Part shown: positions 32,838 through 42,865 of the stretch, in pieces | How positions within the stretch are numbered: the first letter of the stretch is position 1 | Layout: each line of letters opens with the position of its first letter | Notes under the pieces: generated by a model | What the model saw: only the letters and a program-made list of their open reading frames with translations | Told to the model about the DNA's origin: nothing | The model's database searches: none | NCBI GenBank assembly: GCA_902778935.1 | Contig: CACYZT010000011.1 | Span: 1 to 60,807 of the forward strand | Reading direction: 5' to 3' | Origin: an uncultured Bacteroidales bacterium | Lineage (GTDB): Bacteria > Bacteroidota > Bacteroidia > Bacteroidales > Paludibacteraceae | Length of the DNA stretch: 60,807 bases | Position numbers and translations under genes: made by a program

Positions 32838-35481
32838 ACCTGACGCTTGTCAGCTTCTTGATTTTCTCGTTCAGCTTATCGCATTTCATCAGGTCCTCTA
32901 TCTTGAGGTGCATGCGGTAGTTCCAGAAATGGCGCGGGTTGGACGGCAAGTTGATACGGTCGGCGAACTGGTCTTTGATACGCACGTCGCCATCGATAGC
33001 CAACCAGTCTTGTAGCGGCAGGATGGTCCACATAGCGGGACTGTACATGTGCTGATTGATGATGAACTCGGCAATCTCCGGCGTCATCTCTTTGGGTGCA
33101 TCGCCCCACCAGCCCATCTGCTCGTTGTAGAAACGCTGTGTGACATCGCGGTCCTCCTCCCACCATGCGCGGAGCGGGTTCATATCGTGCGTACCGGTGG
33201 TGCAGACACTCTGATACGGTGCGTCAGCCGGGTGGGCGAATTTAACCGTCGGGTCTTTAGGCATACGCTGGATCTCGAGGCTGAGAATCTGCAACTCGTG
33301 CATCACATCGGGCACGCAAGCCGGAACCATACCAAGGTCCTCTCCGCAGCACAACATGTGCGTAGCCGCTAAGAGCGTCGGCAGTTTGCGCATCGCCGAG
33401 TCGCGCCAGAACTGGGTATGACGGCGGTAGAAATAATCGTTGTAGATGCGCATCAGCACCTCTTTCTGGTCGCTATAGAGCTCGGTGAACGAGTGGCTCT
33501 GATAGATGGAGATACGCGGGTGCAGCCATCCCGGACGACGCTGGTCTTCAACAAACAGCACTTCGCAATGGAGATAAATGAGTCCGTTGCAGATATTTTT
33601 CGCCGCTACAGCACTCAGTCCGCTGGCTTTGAGCTGTTTCTCGTCGCTCATGAGGCGGTCGTACCATTCCTGTACTTTGACCTGTGTGTCGAATTCCGGT
33701 TTGAAGAAATAGATATAGCCGTCGTTGGTGTTGAGAGCGTTTTTCTTCGCCCACTCCAGGTCGTAACCGAATACATCGCCGAGGAAGTTCGAGCGGATAT
33801 AGGGTTTGGTCAGACGGTCCCAGTCGAGGCATATACCTTGTGCGCAGAGGTCATCGTAAGTGTAGGGCAACGCCGGAACGAAATGTCCGCAGAGGCCCCA
33901 TACATCGGTCTTGCGCATCTGCCATATACGGAAGAAGCCGAGGATATGGTCCACGCGGTAGGCATCGAAATAATCCTGCATCTTGCGGAATCGCGCCTGC
34001 CACCATGCGAAGTTATCCTCCGCCATCTTATCCCAGTTATAGGTCGGGAAGCCCCAGTTCTGTCCGCGTGCATCGAAGTCATCGGGCGGAGCACCGGCAC
34101 TGGCGTCAAGATTGAACAGCTCCGGATAGACCGCTGCATCCACGGAGTCGGGACTGATACCGATAGGTATATCGCCCTTCATGGCTACACCAATGCTATG
34201 GGCGTATGCTACTGCGTCCGCCAGTTGTTTGTCGGCATGGAACTGCAGATATTTGTAGTACTCTTTGGGCTGCTTGTCGCGCTTGCTGAGGAAAGCGGCA
34301 TACGGCTCCAGCCATGACGCGTTCTTTGCCTCAAAAGCTTTGTATTCGTCCGAAGCGAAGAGCTCCTCTTTGTCCTGCTTGAACAGCGCCTTGAAGAAGA
34401 CCGTCTTCGCGTCATACACATTCTGATAGTCGGCAATCGTCAGCGCATTCAGTTCGGCTTTCTTCGCCTCGTATTTCTTGCGCATCGCCGGCGTCAGCTT
34501 GCCCATCTTCTCGATGTTGATGTATATCGGGTGCAGGGCGAAGACGGACACGGCGTTGTAGGGATAGCTGTCGAGGTTGTTATGGCGCAGCGTGGTATCG
34601 TTGATGGGCAGAGTCTGAATCATCTTCTGCCCCGTGGCAGCCGCCCAGTCCGCCATCTTCTTCAGGTCTTGGAACTCGCCTATACCGAATCCTTCGTCCG
34701 TACGGAGGGAGAAGACAGGCACAGCTACACCTGCCCCTTTCCAGCGCGGCTGGGTGCGGCGGAAACAACGGTCGTTCTGGAAGATAAGCATCGTCTTGTC
34801 GATACCCCATATCTGACGGTTCTCACCCCACTCGGTGTCGATTACCGCACCGGACTGCAGGTCATAGATGACATATTTGTACTCAACGATGTCCTGGCCC
34901 TCCACATCGATGGCTGCGCGCCAAACGGGGAAGTCAGCATCGGTCATCGGCAGTTTCTTCGTCGGGTCCCAGTTACCTAAGGCCTCGCAGTTACCGATGA
35001 TAGCTACGCCCTGCGACGGCAGTATCTGCGGCAGGTCTATCGAGAAACGGACTGCGCCCTTTGAACTCTTTGAACCCTTTGAACTCTTTGAACCCTTAAA
35101 CTCTTGAACTCCTTTTTGCCGCGCAAAAAGCGACTTGAGGAACACGGTGGTGTAGAAACTGTCCTCGTAGGTGCTCGCCTGCCATGCATCGCGTACGACG
35201 AGCAGACGCTTGACGGTCAGGTCCTCATCGCTCACGTCCAGCGTACGCGGAGCACCGGCTTCGTAGATGTAGCCGCCGTCCTGCAAACGGATGGCATATT
35301 TGTAATGAATCACGCCGGCGAAATCGCTTACCTGTACGCGTACTTGCCAGAAATCTGTTCCCTGGCAATCCATCACAAGCGGCTCTTTCTCTGTCCATCC
35401 CAAAACCGACTCCTGCATCTCTATCACGCATAGCGACTGCCCGAACTCGGCACGATAGTGTATTTGAAAATTGATGTCCAT
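32836..35481 (-). CDS. malQ: 4-alpha-glucanotransferase (amylomaltase, GH77) with two N-terminal starch-binding-like domains
   Basis: An 881-residue enzyme. Residues 1-115 and about 143-245 are CBM20-like beta domains (second: GVAIIGNCEALGNWDP, typical CBM20). They are joined by a repeat linker, KGSKSSKGSKSSKG, encoded by a 9-bp DNA repeat. The GH77 barrel follows: PVFSLRTDEGFGIGEFQDL, DIPIGISPDSVDAAVYPELF, FDAYRVDHILGFFRIW (nucleophile Asp region), CCGEDLGMVPACVP (acid/base Glu) and TTGTHDMNPLRAWWEE. It transfers glucan chains between alpha-1,4-glucans in maltodextrin or glycogen metabolism. Cytoplasmic (no signal peptide). Confidence 0.95.
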   Translation of the reverse strand: MDINFQIHYRAEFGQSLCVIEMQESVLGWTEKEPLVMDCQGTDFWQVRVQVSDFAGVIHYKYAIRLQDGGYIYEAGAPRTLDVSDEDLTVKRLLVVRDAWQASTYEDSFYTTVFLKSLFARQKGVQEFKGSKSSKGSKSSKGAVRFSIDLPQILPSQGVAIIGNCEALGNWDPTKKLPMTDADFPVWRAAIDVEGQDIVEYKYVIYDLQSGAVIDTEWGENRQIWGIDKTMLIFQNDRCFRRTQPRWKGAGVAVPVFSLRTDEGFGIGEFQDLKKMADWAAATGQKMIQTLPINDTTLRHNNLDSYPYNAVSVFALHPIYINIEKMGKLTPAMRKKYEAKKAELNALTIADYQNVYDAKTVFFKALFKQDKEELFASDEYKAFEAKNASWLEPYAAFLSKRDKQPKEYYKYLQFHADKQLADAVAYAHSIGVAMKGDIPIGISPDSVDAAVYPELFNLDASAGAPPDDFDARGQNWGFPTYNWDKMAEDNFAWWQARFRKMQDYFDAYRVDHILGFFRIWQMRKTDVWGLCGHFVPALPYTYDDLCAQGICLDWDRLTKPYIRSNFLGDVFGYDLEWAKKNALNTNDGYIYFFKPEFDTQVKVQEWYDRLMSDEKQLKASGLSAVAAKNICNGLIYLHCEVLFVEDQRRPGWLHPRISIYQSHSFTELYSDQKEVLMRIYNDYFYRRHTQFWRDSAMRKLPTLLAATHMLCCGEDLGMVPACVPDVMHELQILSLEIQRMPKDPTVKFAHPADAPYQSVCTTGTHDMNPLRAWWEEDRDVTQRFYNEQMGWWGDAPKEMTPEIAEFIINQHMYSPAMWTILPLQDWLAIDGDVRIKDQFADRINLPSNPRHFWNYRMHLKIEDLMKCDKLNEKIKKLTSVR
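35059..35112. repeat. 9-bp tandem repeat inside malQ coding for a linker
   Basis: Six units of CTTTGAACT/CTTTGAACC (the last two degenerate). Nine bases equals three codons, so the repeat stays in frame and encodes KGS/KSS triplets. Confidence 0.9.
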
Positions 35482-35516
35482 GATATTGTTGATTTATTGA
35501 TTTACGTTTTACGCCG

Positions 35517-35548
35517 CAAAGGTACAACTTTTTTTTGATATACGCAAG
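35517..35548 (-). promoter_or_regulatory. Promoter of malQ
   Basis: Minus strand: CTTG (35548-35545), 20 bp with an A-tract, TACCTTTG (35524-35517). Divergent from the next promoter. Confidence 0.8.
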
Positions 35549-35564
35549 AAAAAACGCCCGAAAA

Positions 35565-35596
35565 TTTGCATGTATGCAAAAAAAGCAGTACCTTTG
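35565..35596 (+). promoter_or_regulatory. Promoter of the HHH protein gene, apparently leaderless
   Basis: TTTG (35565-35568), 20 bp, TACCTTTG (35589-35596). The -33 region is an inverted repeat, TTTGCAT-GT-ATGCAAA. Only TCGC separates the -7 box from the ATG at 35601. Confidence 0.8.
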
Positions 35597-35600
35597 TCGC

Positions 35601-37460
35601 ATGAAATCCGTTATAGCTATCATTCTGCTGGTTGCGCAAGTCTCGCTGGACGAGGTAATAATGGATATATACCGAGCAGCGACGGAGGTCGGGGAAGTGG
35701 ACTACGAGCAGTTGCAGACAGACCTGTATGCGCTGCACGACAATCCTATCGATTTGAATAACACATCGGATGAAGAGTTAGCTCAACTCCTTTTTCTTTC
35801 CCCTCGGCAGATAGACGATATCCTGCTGTACGCCGACAAACATCCGTTCGAATCGCTTTACGAACTGCGGATGATTGCCAGCCTGACGGACTATGAGATT
35901 CGCGACCTGTTGCCCTTCGTCACTATCTTCTCTAATCCTCTAACCTCTAACCCCCTAACCCCTTACCCCAAAGAAGTTTTTCGGGGCGCGACTCATGAAG
36001 TGCTTGCGCGTGTCGATGCGCGGAATATTGAGAACTACGAAGGCACAGACCCTGTCTATACGCAGACCCGATATAGGTTTGATTACCGTCGCCGTGTGGT
36101 TTTCGGAGCGCAGTTACGCCGTCCGGCAGGCGGAGGAGCACGCGATTTGCAGTACGGCGCATACTTCCAACTCAAGGATATCGGCTGTCTGCACACTCTC
36201 GTTGCCGGCAATTATCAGGCATCTTTCGGTCAAGGTCTGGTCTTCGCTCCGGTCTTTCGTACCGGCAAATCGGCTTACGTCTCTTCGGTAGGTCAGACAC
36301 AGGAAGGACTGCGGTATTACTCCTCTGTCGACGGGGAGAGTCTGCACGGCGCAGGCGCCACCTTTCGCAAACAATGGAGCAAGTCCACTCGTCTGGATAT
36401 CAGCGCGTTATACTCCATGAAACGTGCAAACGACAGCACGTGGCATCATCTGGTCGGAGCGAACCTGACGATGCGTCACAACCGTCTGCAAGTGGAGCTG
36501 ACGGCCGCCGAGAATATCTGGACAGACAGCATTCATCCCTATCGCAATACGGGTTACAACGAACATTATTTTCGCGGTTACCGCCAAGCCGTCCTTGGTG
36601 CGTCCGTACGGTATAACCACGGGTGGTTCGATGCGTTCGCCGAAGTAGCGGCTTCGCAGAACCGGCGATGGGGCGCAGGTGTGCTGGCGGGCAGTCGTTT
36701 TTACCCGACGGAGGGTGTGTCGCTCGTAGCGCTATACCGCTATTACTCGCCTTGGTTCGACAACGCGTTGGGTTACGCTTTCTCGGAGAGTTCGCGTATA
36801 GGCGACGAGAACGGCGGTTATCTCGGTTTCGACATCACCCGTTTGTCCCGCTGGCGTTTCTCGGGTTATGCGGATGTATTCTATTTCAGCGGCATCAAAT
36901 ACGGTATTCCGTACGCGCCTTCGATGGGATATGACGTACTCGGCGAAGTGCAGTACCATGCGCCGAAAGAATGGTGGTTGGCTTTTCGTCTTCGCGCCAG
37001 AGAGAAAGGCGGCGACGGCACCTACTCTGCCCGTTTTCAGTTCGACTGGATGCGCAGCGGATGGAGTCTGCGCACGACCGCGGATGCGAATATAACGACT
37101 GAAAGAGGGAATGCGTTACCGCGCGAACGAATACCGTACGGTGTGTCGATAGCGCAAGATATAGGTTATACGTTTTCTAACGTGCCGCTGGCGCTGAAAG
37201 GGAGGGTGCAGTTCTTCGATGCCCGCGAATGGGCGAACCGTATCTATCTGTATGAGAACGATGTGCTCTATGCGTTCTCCGTTCCGGCGAGTTACGGTTT
37301 AGGCGGACGGATGTACCTGTGTCTGCGCTGGCAGATCATTCCGCAACTGGCGCTTTACTTCCGTGCATCGGAAACGGTCTATGCTCCAACGTGGGCTTCG
37401 GGACATGACCGAAAAACGACGCGAACGGACCTCCATCTGCTTCTGAGAGCAAAATTATAA
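35601..37460 (+). CDS. Helix-hairpin-helix domain protein with outer-membrane barrel-like C-terminal part
   Basis: About 619 residues. After a hydrophobic signal peptide come paired HhH motifs near residues 45-115 (IDLNNTSDEELAQLLFLSPR, FESLYELRMIASL). The remaining 480 residues are aromatic-rich beta strands (YQASFGQGLVFAPVF, GYAFSESSRIGDENGGY) consistent with an outer-membrane beta barrel. Such ComEA-like N-terminal fusions are frequent in Bacteroidota; the role may be DNA binding or uptake, but this is inference. The start is the ATG at 35601, right after the -7 box; the longer frame from 35535 would begin upstream of transcription. A CTAACCC-like DNA repeat encodes SNPLTSNPLTPYP between the two parts. 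Confidence 0.82.
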   Translation: MKSVIAIILLVAQVSLDEVIMDIYRAATEVGEVDYEQLQTDLYALHDNPIDLNNTSDEELAQLLFLSPRQIDDILLYADKHPFESLYELRMIASLTDYEIRDLLPFVTIFSNPLTSNPLTPYPKEVFRGATHEVLARVDARNIENYEGTDPVYTQTRYRFDYRRRVVFGAQLRRPAGGGARDLQYGAYFQLKDIGCLHTLVAGNYQASFGQGLVFAPVFRTGKSAYVSSVGQTQEGLRYYSSVDGESLHGAGATFRKQWSKSTRLDISALYSMKRANDSTWHHLVGANLTMRHNRLQVELTAAENIWTDSIHPYRNTGYNEHYFRGYRQAVLGASVRYNHGWFDAFAEVAASQNRRWGAGVLAGSRFYPTEGVSLVALYRYYSPWFDNALGYAFSESSRIGDENGGYLGFDITRLSRWRFSGYADVFYFSGIKYGIPYAPSMGYDVLGEVQYHAPKEWWLAFRLRAREKGGDGTYSARFQFDWMRSGWSLRTTADANITTERGNALPRERIPYGVSIAQDIGYTFSNVPLALKGRVQFFDAREWANRIYLYENDVLYAFSVPASYGLGGRMYLCLRWQIIPQLALYFRASETVYAPTWASGHDRKTTRTDLHLLLRAKL

Positions 37461-37509
37461 GCCTAATTGTCGCATTTTTGCCCGTTTTGGTTAAAAAAGA
37501 AAAATTTCT

Positions 37510-37541
37510 CTTGCATATCTCAGATTTTTTTTGTACCTTTG
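37510..37541 (+). promoter_or_regulatory. Promoter of pnp
   Basis: CTTG (37510-37513), 20 bp with a T-tract, TACCTTTG (37534-37541). The leader is about 95 nt and holds a small stem, GGTCGAAAAGACC, near 37606. Confidence 0.75.
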
Positions 37542-37641
37542 CGCGACTTTTTGTGGGTCTATTAATTAACCGGTCGCAAACGGCGGCCAAAATGTAAATA
37601 GTCGAAGGTCGAAAAGACCGAAGACACAAGCTGTATTTAAG

Positions 37642-39906
37642 ATGAATATTGTAACAAAAGAGATTGCTCTCCCCGACGGACGAGTAATCAAACTGGAGAC
37701 AGGCAAACTCGCCAAGCAAGCCGACGGCGCTGTGATGGCCACGTTAGGCAACACGATGATTTTGGCTACTGTCTGCTCCGCCAAAGATGCAGTTCCGGGT
37801 ACGGATTTTATGCCCCTTACTGTAGAGTACAAAGAGAAATTTGCGTCCGCAGGACGTTTCCCGGGTGGTTTCACCCGTCGCGAAGGTAAAGCATCGGATT
37901 ATGAAATCCTTATTGCCCGTCTGATTGACCGCGCCCTTCGTCCCCTCTTCCCTTCCAACTATCACGCAGAGACATTCGTCAACGTAACCATGTATTCGGC
38001 CGACGGCATTGACATGCCGGAGTCGATTGCCGGTCTGGCAGCAGGTGCTGCGCTGGCATGCTCCGATATCCCATTCGAGGGTCCGGTGAGCGAAGTACGC
38101 GTAGCCCGCGTAGATGGCAAGATGGTTATCAACCCGACGTTCGAGCAATGCGAGCACGCAGACCTCGAGCTGATGGTAGCTGCTACGTACGACAACATTA
38201 TGATGGTTGAGGGCGAGATGAAAGAGGTGCCGGAGAGCGTTATGCTGGAGGCTATCAAGGCTGCGCACGAGGCTATCAAGCCGCAGTGTCTGGCTATCAA
38301 CGAGATGATGAAGGCTTACGGCAAAGAGACGAAGCGTGAGTACTGCCATGAGGTGAATGACGATGAGTTGAAGCAGGCTGTTCACGACTATTCGTACGCC
38401 CGTGCTTATGCACAGGCTACTTCTGCCGACACAGACAAACACCACCGCGAGGCTATGTTCAGCCAGATTTGCGAAGATTTCAAGACCGAGAAAGCCGATT
38501 ATATGGCAGCCCGCGCAGAAGCACTGGGAGTAGATGTAGATGAGGTAGCTGCGTTGGTTGACCGCTACTATCACGATGTAGAGAAAGAGGCTATGCGCCG
38601 CGCTGTACTCGACGAGGGCAAGCGTCTGGATGGTCGTAAGACGACGGAGATTCGTCCTATCTGGTGCGAAGTAAGTCCGCTGCCGGGACCTCACGGAAGC
38701 TCTATCTTCACCCGCGGTGAGACTCAGAGTCTCTCGACCGTTACGCTCGGTACGAGCCGTGACGAGAAGATCGTGGATGAGGCGCTTATCCAAGGGACCG
38801 ACAAATTCCTGCTGCACTATAACTTCCCGCCGTTCTCAACGGGTGAGGCAAAGGCACAGCGCGGTGTAGGCCGTCGTGAGATTGGTCACGGTAACCTCGC
38901 TTGCCGTGCGCTGAAGAACATGATTCCGGAGGACTTCCCTTATACCGTACGCGTTGTTTCGGATATTCTGGAGTCGAACGGTTCGAGCTCTATGGCAACC
39001 GTTTGCGCCGGTACGCTGGCTCTGATGGACGCAGGTGTGCCGATGAAGAAGCCTGTGAGCGGTATTGCGATGGGACTTATCTCGGAGAACCAGGGTAAGA
39101 ACTACGCTATCCTGAGCGATATCCTCGGCGATGAGGACCACCTCGGTGACATGGACTTCAAGACCACGGGTACGAAAGACGGTCTGACGGCTTGCCAGAT
39201 GGATATCAAGGTTGACGGTCTGAGTTATGAGATATTAGAGAACGCGCTGGCACAAGCTCACGAGGCACGCATGTATATCCTCGGAAAGATCTTAGAGTGT
39301 ATGCCTGCTCCGCGTGCAGACCTCAAGCCGCACGCTCCGCGTATCGTCAGCTTCTATATCCCGAAAGATATGATTGGTGCTGTCATTGGCCCGGGCGGAA
39401 AGATTATCCAAGGTATTCAGGCTGAGACAGGTGCTGTCATCTCGATTGACGAAGACGAGAAGGGCGGCAAGGTAGAAGTAGCATCCAACAACGGCGACCA
39501 GATGCAGGCAGCTATCGCTAAGATCAAAGCGATTGTAGCACTGCCGGAGGTAGGCGAAGTCTATGACTCCGTCGTAAAGAGCCTCATGCCGTACGGCTGC
39601 TTCGTAGAGTTCATGCCGGGCAAGGAAGGTCTGCTGCATATCAGCGAGATTGACTGGAAGCGCTATGAGACGATGGAAGAGACCGGAATCAAGGAAGGCG
39701 ATCATATCCGCATTAAGCTGTTGGAAATCGACCCGAAGACCGGTAAGTTCCGTCTGAGCGCCAAGGCTCTGAAAGAGAAACCGGAAGGTTATGTTGAGCC
39801 GGAGAAGCGTGAGCGCGCACCGCGCGGCGAGCGTCATTCAGACGGCGCACGTCTCGACAGAGGTCCGCGCCCAGAGCGTCGCGGTCCGCGTCCCGAGAAG
39901 CACTAA
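37642..39906 (+). CDS. pnp: Polyribonucleotide nucleotidyltransferase (PNPase)
   Basis: A 754-residue PNPase: two RNase PH domains (first includes [21 protein letters not shown] and DRALRPLFP; second includes [13 protein letters not shown] and [18 protein letters not shown]), an all-alpha domain between them, a KH domain ([22 protein letters not shown]) and an S1 domain ([22 protein letters not shown]). The C-terminus is a basic Arg/Gly/Pro tail. It performs phosphorolytic 3'-5' mRNA decay. Its stop codon overlaps the stop of the convergent DUF6377 gene, leaving no room for a separate terminator. Confidence 0.98.
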   Translation: MNIVTKEIALPDGRVIKLETGKLAKQADGAVMATLGNTMILATVCSAKDAVPGTDFMPLTVEYKEKFASAGRFPGGFTRREGKASDYEILIARLIDRALRPLFPSNYHAETFVNVTMYSADGIDMPESIAGLAAGAALACSDIPFEGPVSEVRVARVDGKMVINPTFEQCEHADLELMVAATYDNIMMVEGEMKEVPESVMLEAIKAAHEAIKPQCLAINEMMKAYGKETKREYCHEVNDDELKQAVHDYSYARAYAQATSADTDKHHREAMFSQICEDFKTEKADYMAARAEALGVDVDEVAALVDRYYHDVEKEAMRRAVLDEGKRLDGRKTTEIRPIWCEVSPLPGPHGSSIFTRGETQSLSTVTLGTSRDEKIVDEALIQGTDKFLLHYNFPPFSTGEAKAQRGVGRREIGHGNLACRALKNMIPEDFPYTVRVVSDILESNGSSSMATVCAGTLALMDAGVPMKKPVSGIAMGLISENQGKNYAILSDILGDEDHLGDMDFKTTGTKDGLTACQMDIKVDGLSYEILENALAQAHEARMYILGKILECMPAPRADLKPHAPRIVSFYIPKDMIGAVIGPGGKIIQGIQAETGAVISIDEDEKGGKVEVASNNGDQMQAAIAKIKAIVALPEVGEVYDSVVKSLMPYGCFVEFMPGKEGLLHISEIDWKRYETMEETGIKEGDHIRIKLLEIDPKTGKFRLSAKALKEKPEGYVEPEKRERAPRGERHSDGARLDRGPRPERRGPRPEKH

Positions 39907-41447
39907 TTGGTGATATTCTTACCTATTTGTTGCACTCGTTGCTCAAAGGTGTCACGGTCTCCGATGGCACCTTTTTTCATTTTCACACGGTAGTTGCTGA
40001 TGGTATTGGGGCTGTAGCAGAGGAGTTCGGCTATCTTCGAGCTGCTGGTAATACCGAGCAGGATAAGGGCGAAGATACGCATCTCGACCGTCAGGCGCTC
40101 TCCGGGTTTGGGAGTGACTTGTGCTTCGGGTTTGAGCAAGGCATTGAAGTCCTGCACGAACGTGCCGTAGAGGGAAAGGAAGGTATCATCGAAGGAGCGG
40201 TAGAAATTTTCCATCTCGCGCTCCATGAAGGCGGTGGCATCTTTCTCTCCCGCCCTGCGCGCCATAGTCGTGAGGCGGCGGATATAATCGTTGTACACCT
40301 CAAGATAGCGGCAGATATACTGCTCTTTGACTTTATCGGCTTCTTTGAGTTCGCGGTTGATGGTTCGCAGTTTCTCGTTCATCGCTTTCATCTCGCTGTT
40401 GAGGACGTGGAGACGTCTGTTCTGATGAAGGCTGTAGATAGCGATAAACACCATGGCGATGAGCACGACACCCAAGAGAAGTAGCGCGATAGCGAGGCTG
40501 ATAGAGGACTGGCGGAGCTCGTATTCATAACGGCTAGCGATAAGGTGTCCGGGTGTAAAATTCTGGATAAAACGCGTTGGGGCGTTAAAGAAGGTTGCGT
40601 TAGTAAGGGAGTAATCGCTGAAATGGTATGCGTGCGTGAGGTCTCCGTCATCAAAACAATCCTGCGCGACGAGCCATGAAGAGCCGTTATCAGTTATACC
40701 GAGCCGCACATCGGTAATGGCGGAGCGGACGAGCCATTCGCGGCGCATGAGGCTGTCTCCGGCGGCTTCGTACAACATCGCGTGTCCGTAGGTCAAGATG
40801 GCATATAGGTGTTCGTCAGGGGAAGTGAGGGATAGCAGTTGTTCGCTATGATGAAGGGCAGTTTCCCAATCGCCTCTGTCCTGGGCGCGGTAGAGCTCGA
40901 GCCAATGATAGTATTCGGGCGAAGTACGCGCTTCGCGCTCCATAGCCTCGAGCATCTGATGGTAGTATTGGTCAGCGACAGCTTGCTTCTGTTCTTTGAA
41001 CGCAGGGACAAGCATGCCATCAGCCACATCGGCGTAAAGGAGCCAAGCCATTTTAAATTCCTCGGCGGTACGGAGCGATGGAGAAGACTCGTCTTCGAGC
41101 ATCGTAACGGCGTCAGCGTGATAACCGGAAGAGGCAAGGAGCTTGACGAAGCCGAAGAAGGCTTCTCTGCGGATGGGTTCTTCGGCATATTGTAATTTAA
41201 GGAACCACGCGCGCGAGGAGTCACACTGGAAATGCTGATACTCACGGGCTATGCGGAGTTGCAAATCGGGCGTCATGGGTTTCATGGCGCAGAGAGACTC
41301 AATAAAAGCCTTCTTCCGGGCGGTATAAACATCCGCCTGCGCGATTTCCTGGTCCAAGACATAGATGAGAGAGTCAAGCGTGGACTCAGCTGCGCTACCG
41401 AAGATAGCGTTGAACAAAAACAGAGCGATAAAAAGGCGTCTTCTCAT
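39903..41447 (-). CDS. DUF6377 membrane-anchored helix-turn-helix regulator
   Basis: A 514-residue protein: signal peptide or N-terminal helix, a TPR-like helical periplasmic domain (residues about 25-310), one membrane helix ([20 protein letters not shown]), a coiled coil ([21 protein letters not shown]) and a C-terminal LuxR-like HTH ([33 protein letters not shown]). This is the DUF6377 layout: an extracytoplasmic sensor coupled to a cytoplasmic DNA-binding end. The open frame reaches 41531, but the promoter at 41469-41500 lies within that stretch, so MRRRL at 41447 is the start. Its target is unknown; the beta-glucan locus 1.4 kb away is a candidate. Confidence 0.85.
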   Translation of the reverse strand: MRRRLFIALFLFNAIFGSAAESTLDSLIYVLDQEIAQADVYTARKKAFIESLCAMKPMTPDLQLRIAREYQHFQCDSSRAWFLKLQYAEEPIRREAFFGFVKLLASSGYHADAVTMLEDESSPSLRTAEEFKMAWLLYADVADGMLVPAFKEQKQAVADQYYHQMLEAMEREARTSPEYYHWLELYRAQDRGDWETALHHSEQLLSLTSPDEHLYAILTYGHAMLYEAAGDSLMRREWLVRSAITDVRLGITDNGSSWLVAQDCFDDGDLTHAYHFSDYSLTNATFFNAPTRFIQNFTPGHLIASRYEYELRQSSISLAIALLLLGVVLIAMVFIAIYSLHQNRRLHVLNSEMKAMNEKLRTINRELKEADKVKEQYICRYLEVYNDYIRRLTTMARRAGEKDATAFMEREMENFYRSFDDTFLSLYGTFVQDFNALLKPEAQVTPKPGERLTVEMRIFALILLGITSSSKIAELLCYSPNTISNYRVKMKKGAIGDRDTFEQRVQQIGKNITN

Positions 41448-41468
41448 GGTGTGTAAAAATTGACGGTG

Positions 41469-41500
41469 CAAAGGTACTACAATTTTTCCATATATGCAAA
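41469..41500 (-). promoter_or_regulatory. Promoter of the DUF6377 regulator
   Basis: Minus strand: TTTG (41500-41497), 20 bp, TACCTTTG (41476-41469). The start codon follows 21 bp later. Confidence 0.8.
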
Positions 41501-41649
41501 TGTTTTTCATTTTTTTTGCACATTTGTTCATTCATAAGGGCGTACTTAATACGTACTTTTTTTGCCTTTCGAAAAAATCTAACTTTCTGATTATCAGCCA
41601 TAGCACTCGTACTATGACGTACTTTGCGATTGCAAAGCGTAGTTTACAA

Positions 41650-41681
41650 TTTGGTTATTCCAAAAAAATGTACTATCTTTG
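41650..41681 (+). promoter_or_regulatory. Promoter of the aldo/keto reductase gene
   Basis: TTTG (41650-41653), 20 bp, TATCTTTG (41674-41681). Leader about 35 nt. The 150 bp between this and the divergent promoter holds nothing else I recognise. Confidence 0.8.
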
Positions 41682-41721
41682 CACCAGATTTAACAAGTTA
41701 AACTCCAAAACGGCTAATGCC

Positions 41722-42684
41722 ATGACAAAAGAATCGCAGTACATAGCTTCCCCAGAGCGTTACAAAAACAGTTCATCGCTGTACAACCGTTGTGGTAACA
41801 GTGGTGTGTTGCTGCCGAAAGTGAGTTTAGGTTTCTGGCATAATTTCGGACAAGAAGGTCCGTTTGAGCGGAGCCGAGCTATCACTCGTTTTGCGTTTGA
41901 CCATGGGATTACGCATTTTGATTTTGCGAACAACTACGGTATTCCTGCCGGTAGTGCGGAAGAGACGTTCGGACGGCTGATGGATGAAGATTTCCGTCCG
42001 TACAGAGATGAGTTGTTTATCTCGACGAAGGCGGGTTATTTGATGTGGGACGGTCCTTACGGCGAATGGGGTAGCCGTAAGTATCTGATGTCGAGTCTGG
42101 ACCAGTCTCTCAAGAGGATGCATCTGGATTATGTGGACTTGTTTTATTCGCATCGTTTTGACCCGAACACGCCGATAGAGGAGACTCTTCAGGCATTGGT
42201 GGATATCGTTCGTCAAGGCAAGGCATTGTATGTAGGTATCTCCAATTGGCCGTTGGAGCCTTTGCGCAAGGCACATGCGTACCTGCGTGAGCGCGACGTA
42301 CCTTTATTAATATATCAGGGACGTCTGAACATGCTGAACCGCGAACCGATAGAGCAAGGTATATTGGATTTCTGCCATGAGCAGGGAGTCGGATTTATTG
42401 CTTTCTCGCCGCTGGCGCAAGGTCTGCTGACCGACCGCTATCTGGATGGAATACCTGCTGACAGCCGCATGGCGAAGGAGCATTTCCTGAAATCGGAGCG
42501 CCGTACGCCTCAGTTACTGAGTTATCTGCATGAGTTGGAGGCAAAAGGAAAGGCCAATGGTCGCACGATAGCTCAAGAGGCGCTGAACTGGGTGCTGGAG
42601 CAAAAAGGCGTGGCATCGGTACTGGTGGGAGCAAGCAGTGTGGAGCAACTCGCACAAAACATTGCTATTATTGAAAGTAAATAA
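41722..42684 (+). CDS. Aldo/keto reductase, YghZ/L-glyceraldehyde-3-phosphate reductase-like
   Basis: A 320-residue TIM-barrel reductase: GFWHNFG, THFDFANNYGIPAGSAEETFG (catalytic Asp and Tyr), FISTKAGY (Lys), DYVDLFYSHRFDPNTPIEET (His) and the NADPH end GASSVEQLAQNI. It matches the branch that includes E. coli YghZ. The longer frame from 41494 begins upstream of the promoter, so the ATG at 41722 is preferred. Monocistronic; followed by a 180-bp gap before the glucan locus. Confidence 0.92.
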   Translation: MTKESQYIASPERYKNSSSLYNRCGNSGVLLPKVSLGFWHNFGQEGPFERSRAITRFAFDHGITHFDFANNYGIPAGSAEETFGRLMDEDFRPYRDELFISTKAGYLMWDGPYGEWGSRKYLMSSLDQSLKRMHLDYVDLFYSHRFDPNTPIEETLQALVDIVRQGKALYVGISNWPLEPLRKAHAYLRERDVPLLIYQGRLNMLNREPIEQGILDFCHEQGVGFIAFSPLAQGLLTDRYLDGIPADSRMAKEHFLKSERRTPQLLSYLHELEAKGKANGRTIAQEALNWVLEQKGVASVLVGASSVEQLAQNIAIIESK

Positions 42685-42796
42685 ACATAGATAAACACTA
42701 ATTAATTAGCGATAAACCAAGATAAAATTCGCAGCTGATACAAACGGCAAAAAAGGACGGGAAATAGTGCGACATTAGGGGTTATCTAACGGTAAT

Positions 42797-42840
42797 GACT
42801 CGAGAATGATTCGAGATTGGTTCGAGAACGACTCGGTGAA
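42797..42840. repeat. 11-bp tandem repeat, four units, 25 bp before the first glucan-locus gene
   Basis: Units GACTCGAGAAT, GATTCGAGATT, GGTTCGAGAAC, GACTCGGTGAA. The rest of the gap 42685-42865 contains no recognised promoter of the TAnnTTTG type. Confidence 0.85.
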
Positions 42841-42865
42841 GTAACGAAAACAAATAGCAAAGATT

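Noticed and set aside
39780-39906. Unusual Arg/Gly/Pro tail on PNPase
   Set aside because: Basic disordered C-termini are frequent in PNPases and not notable.
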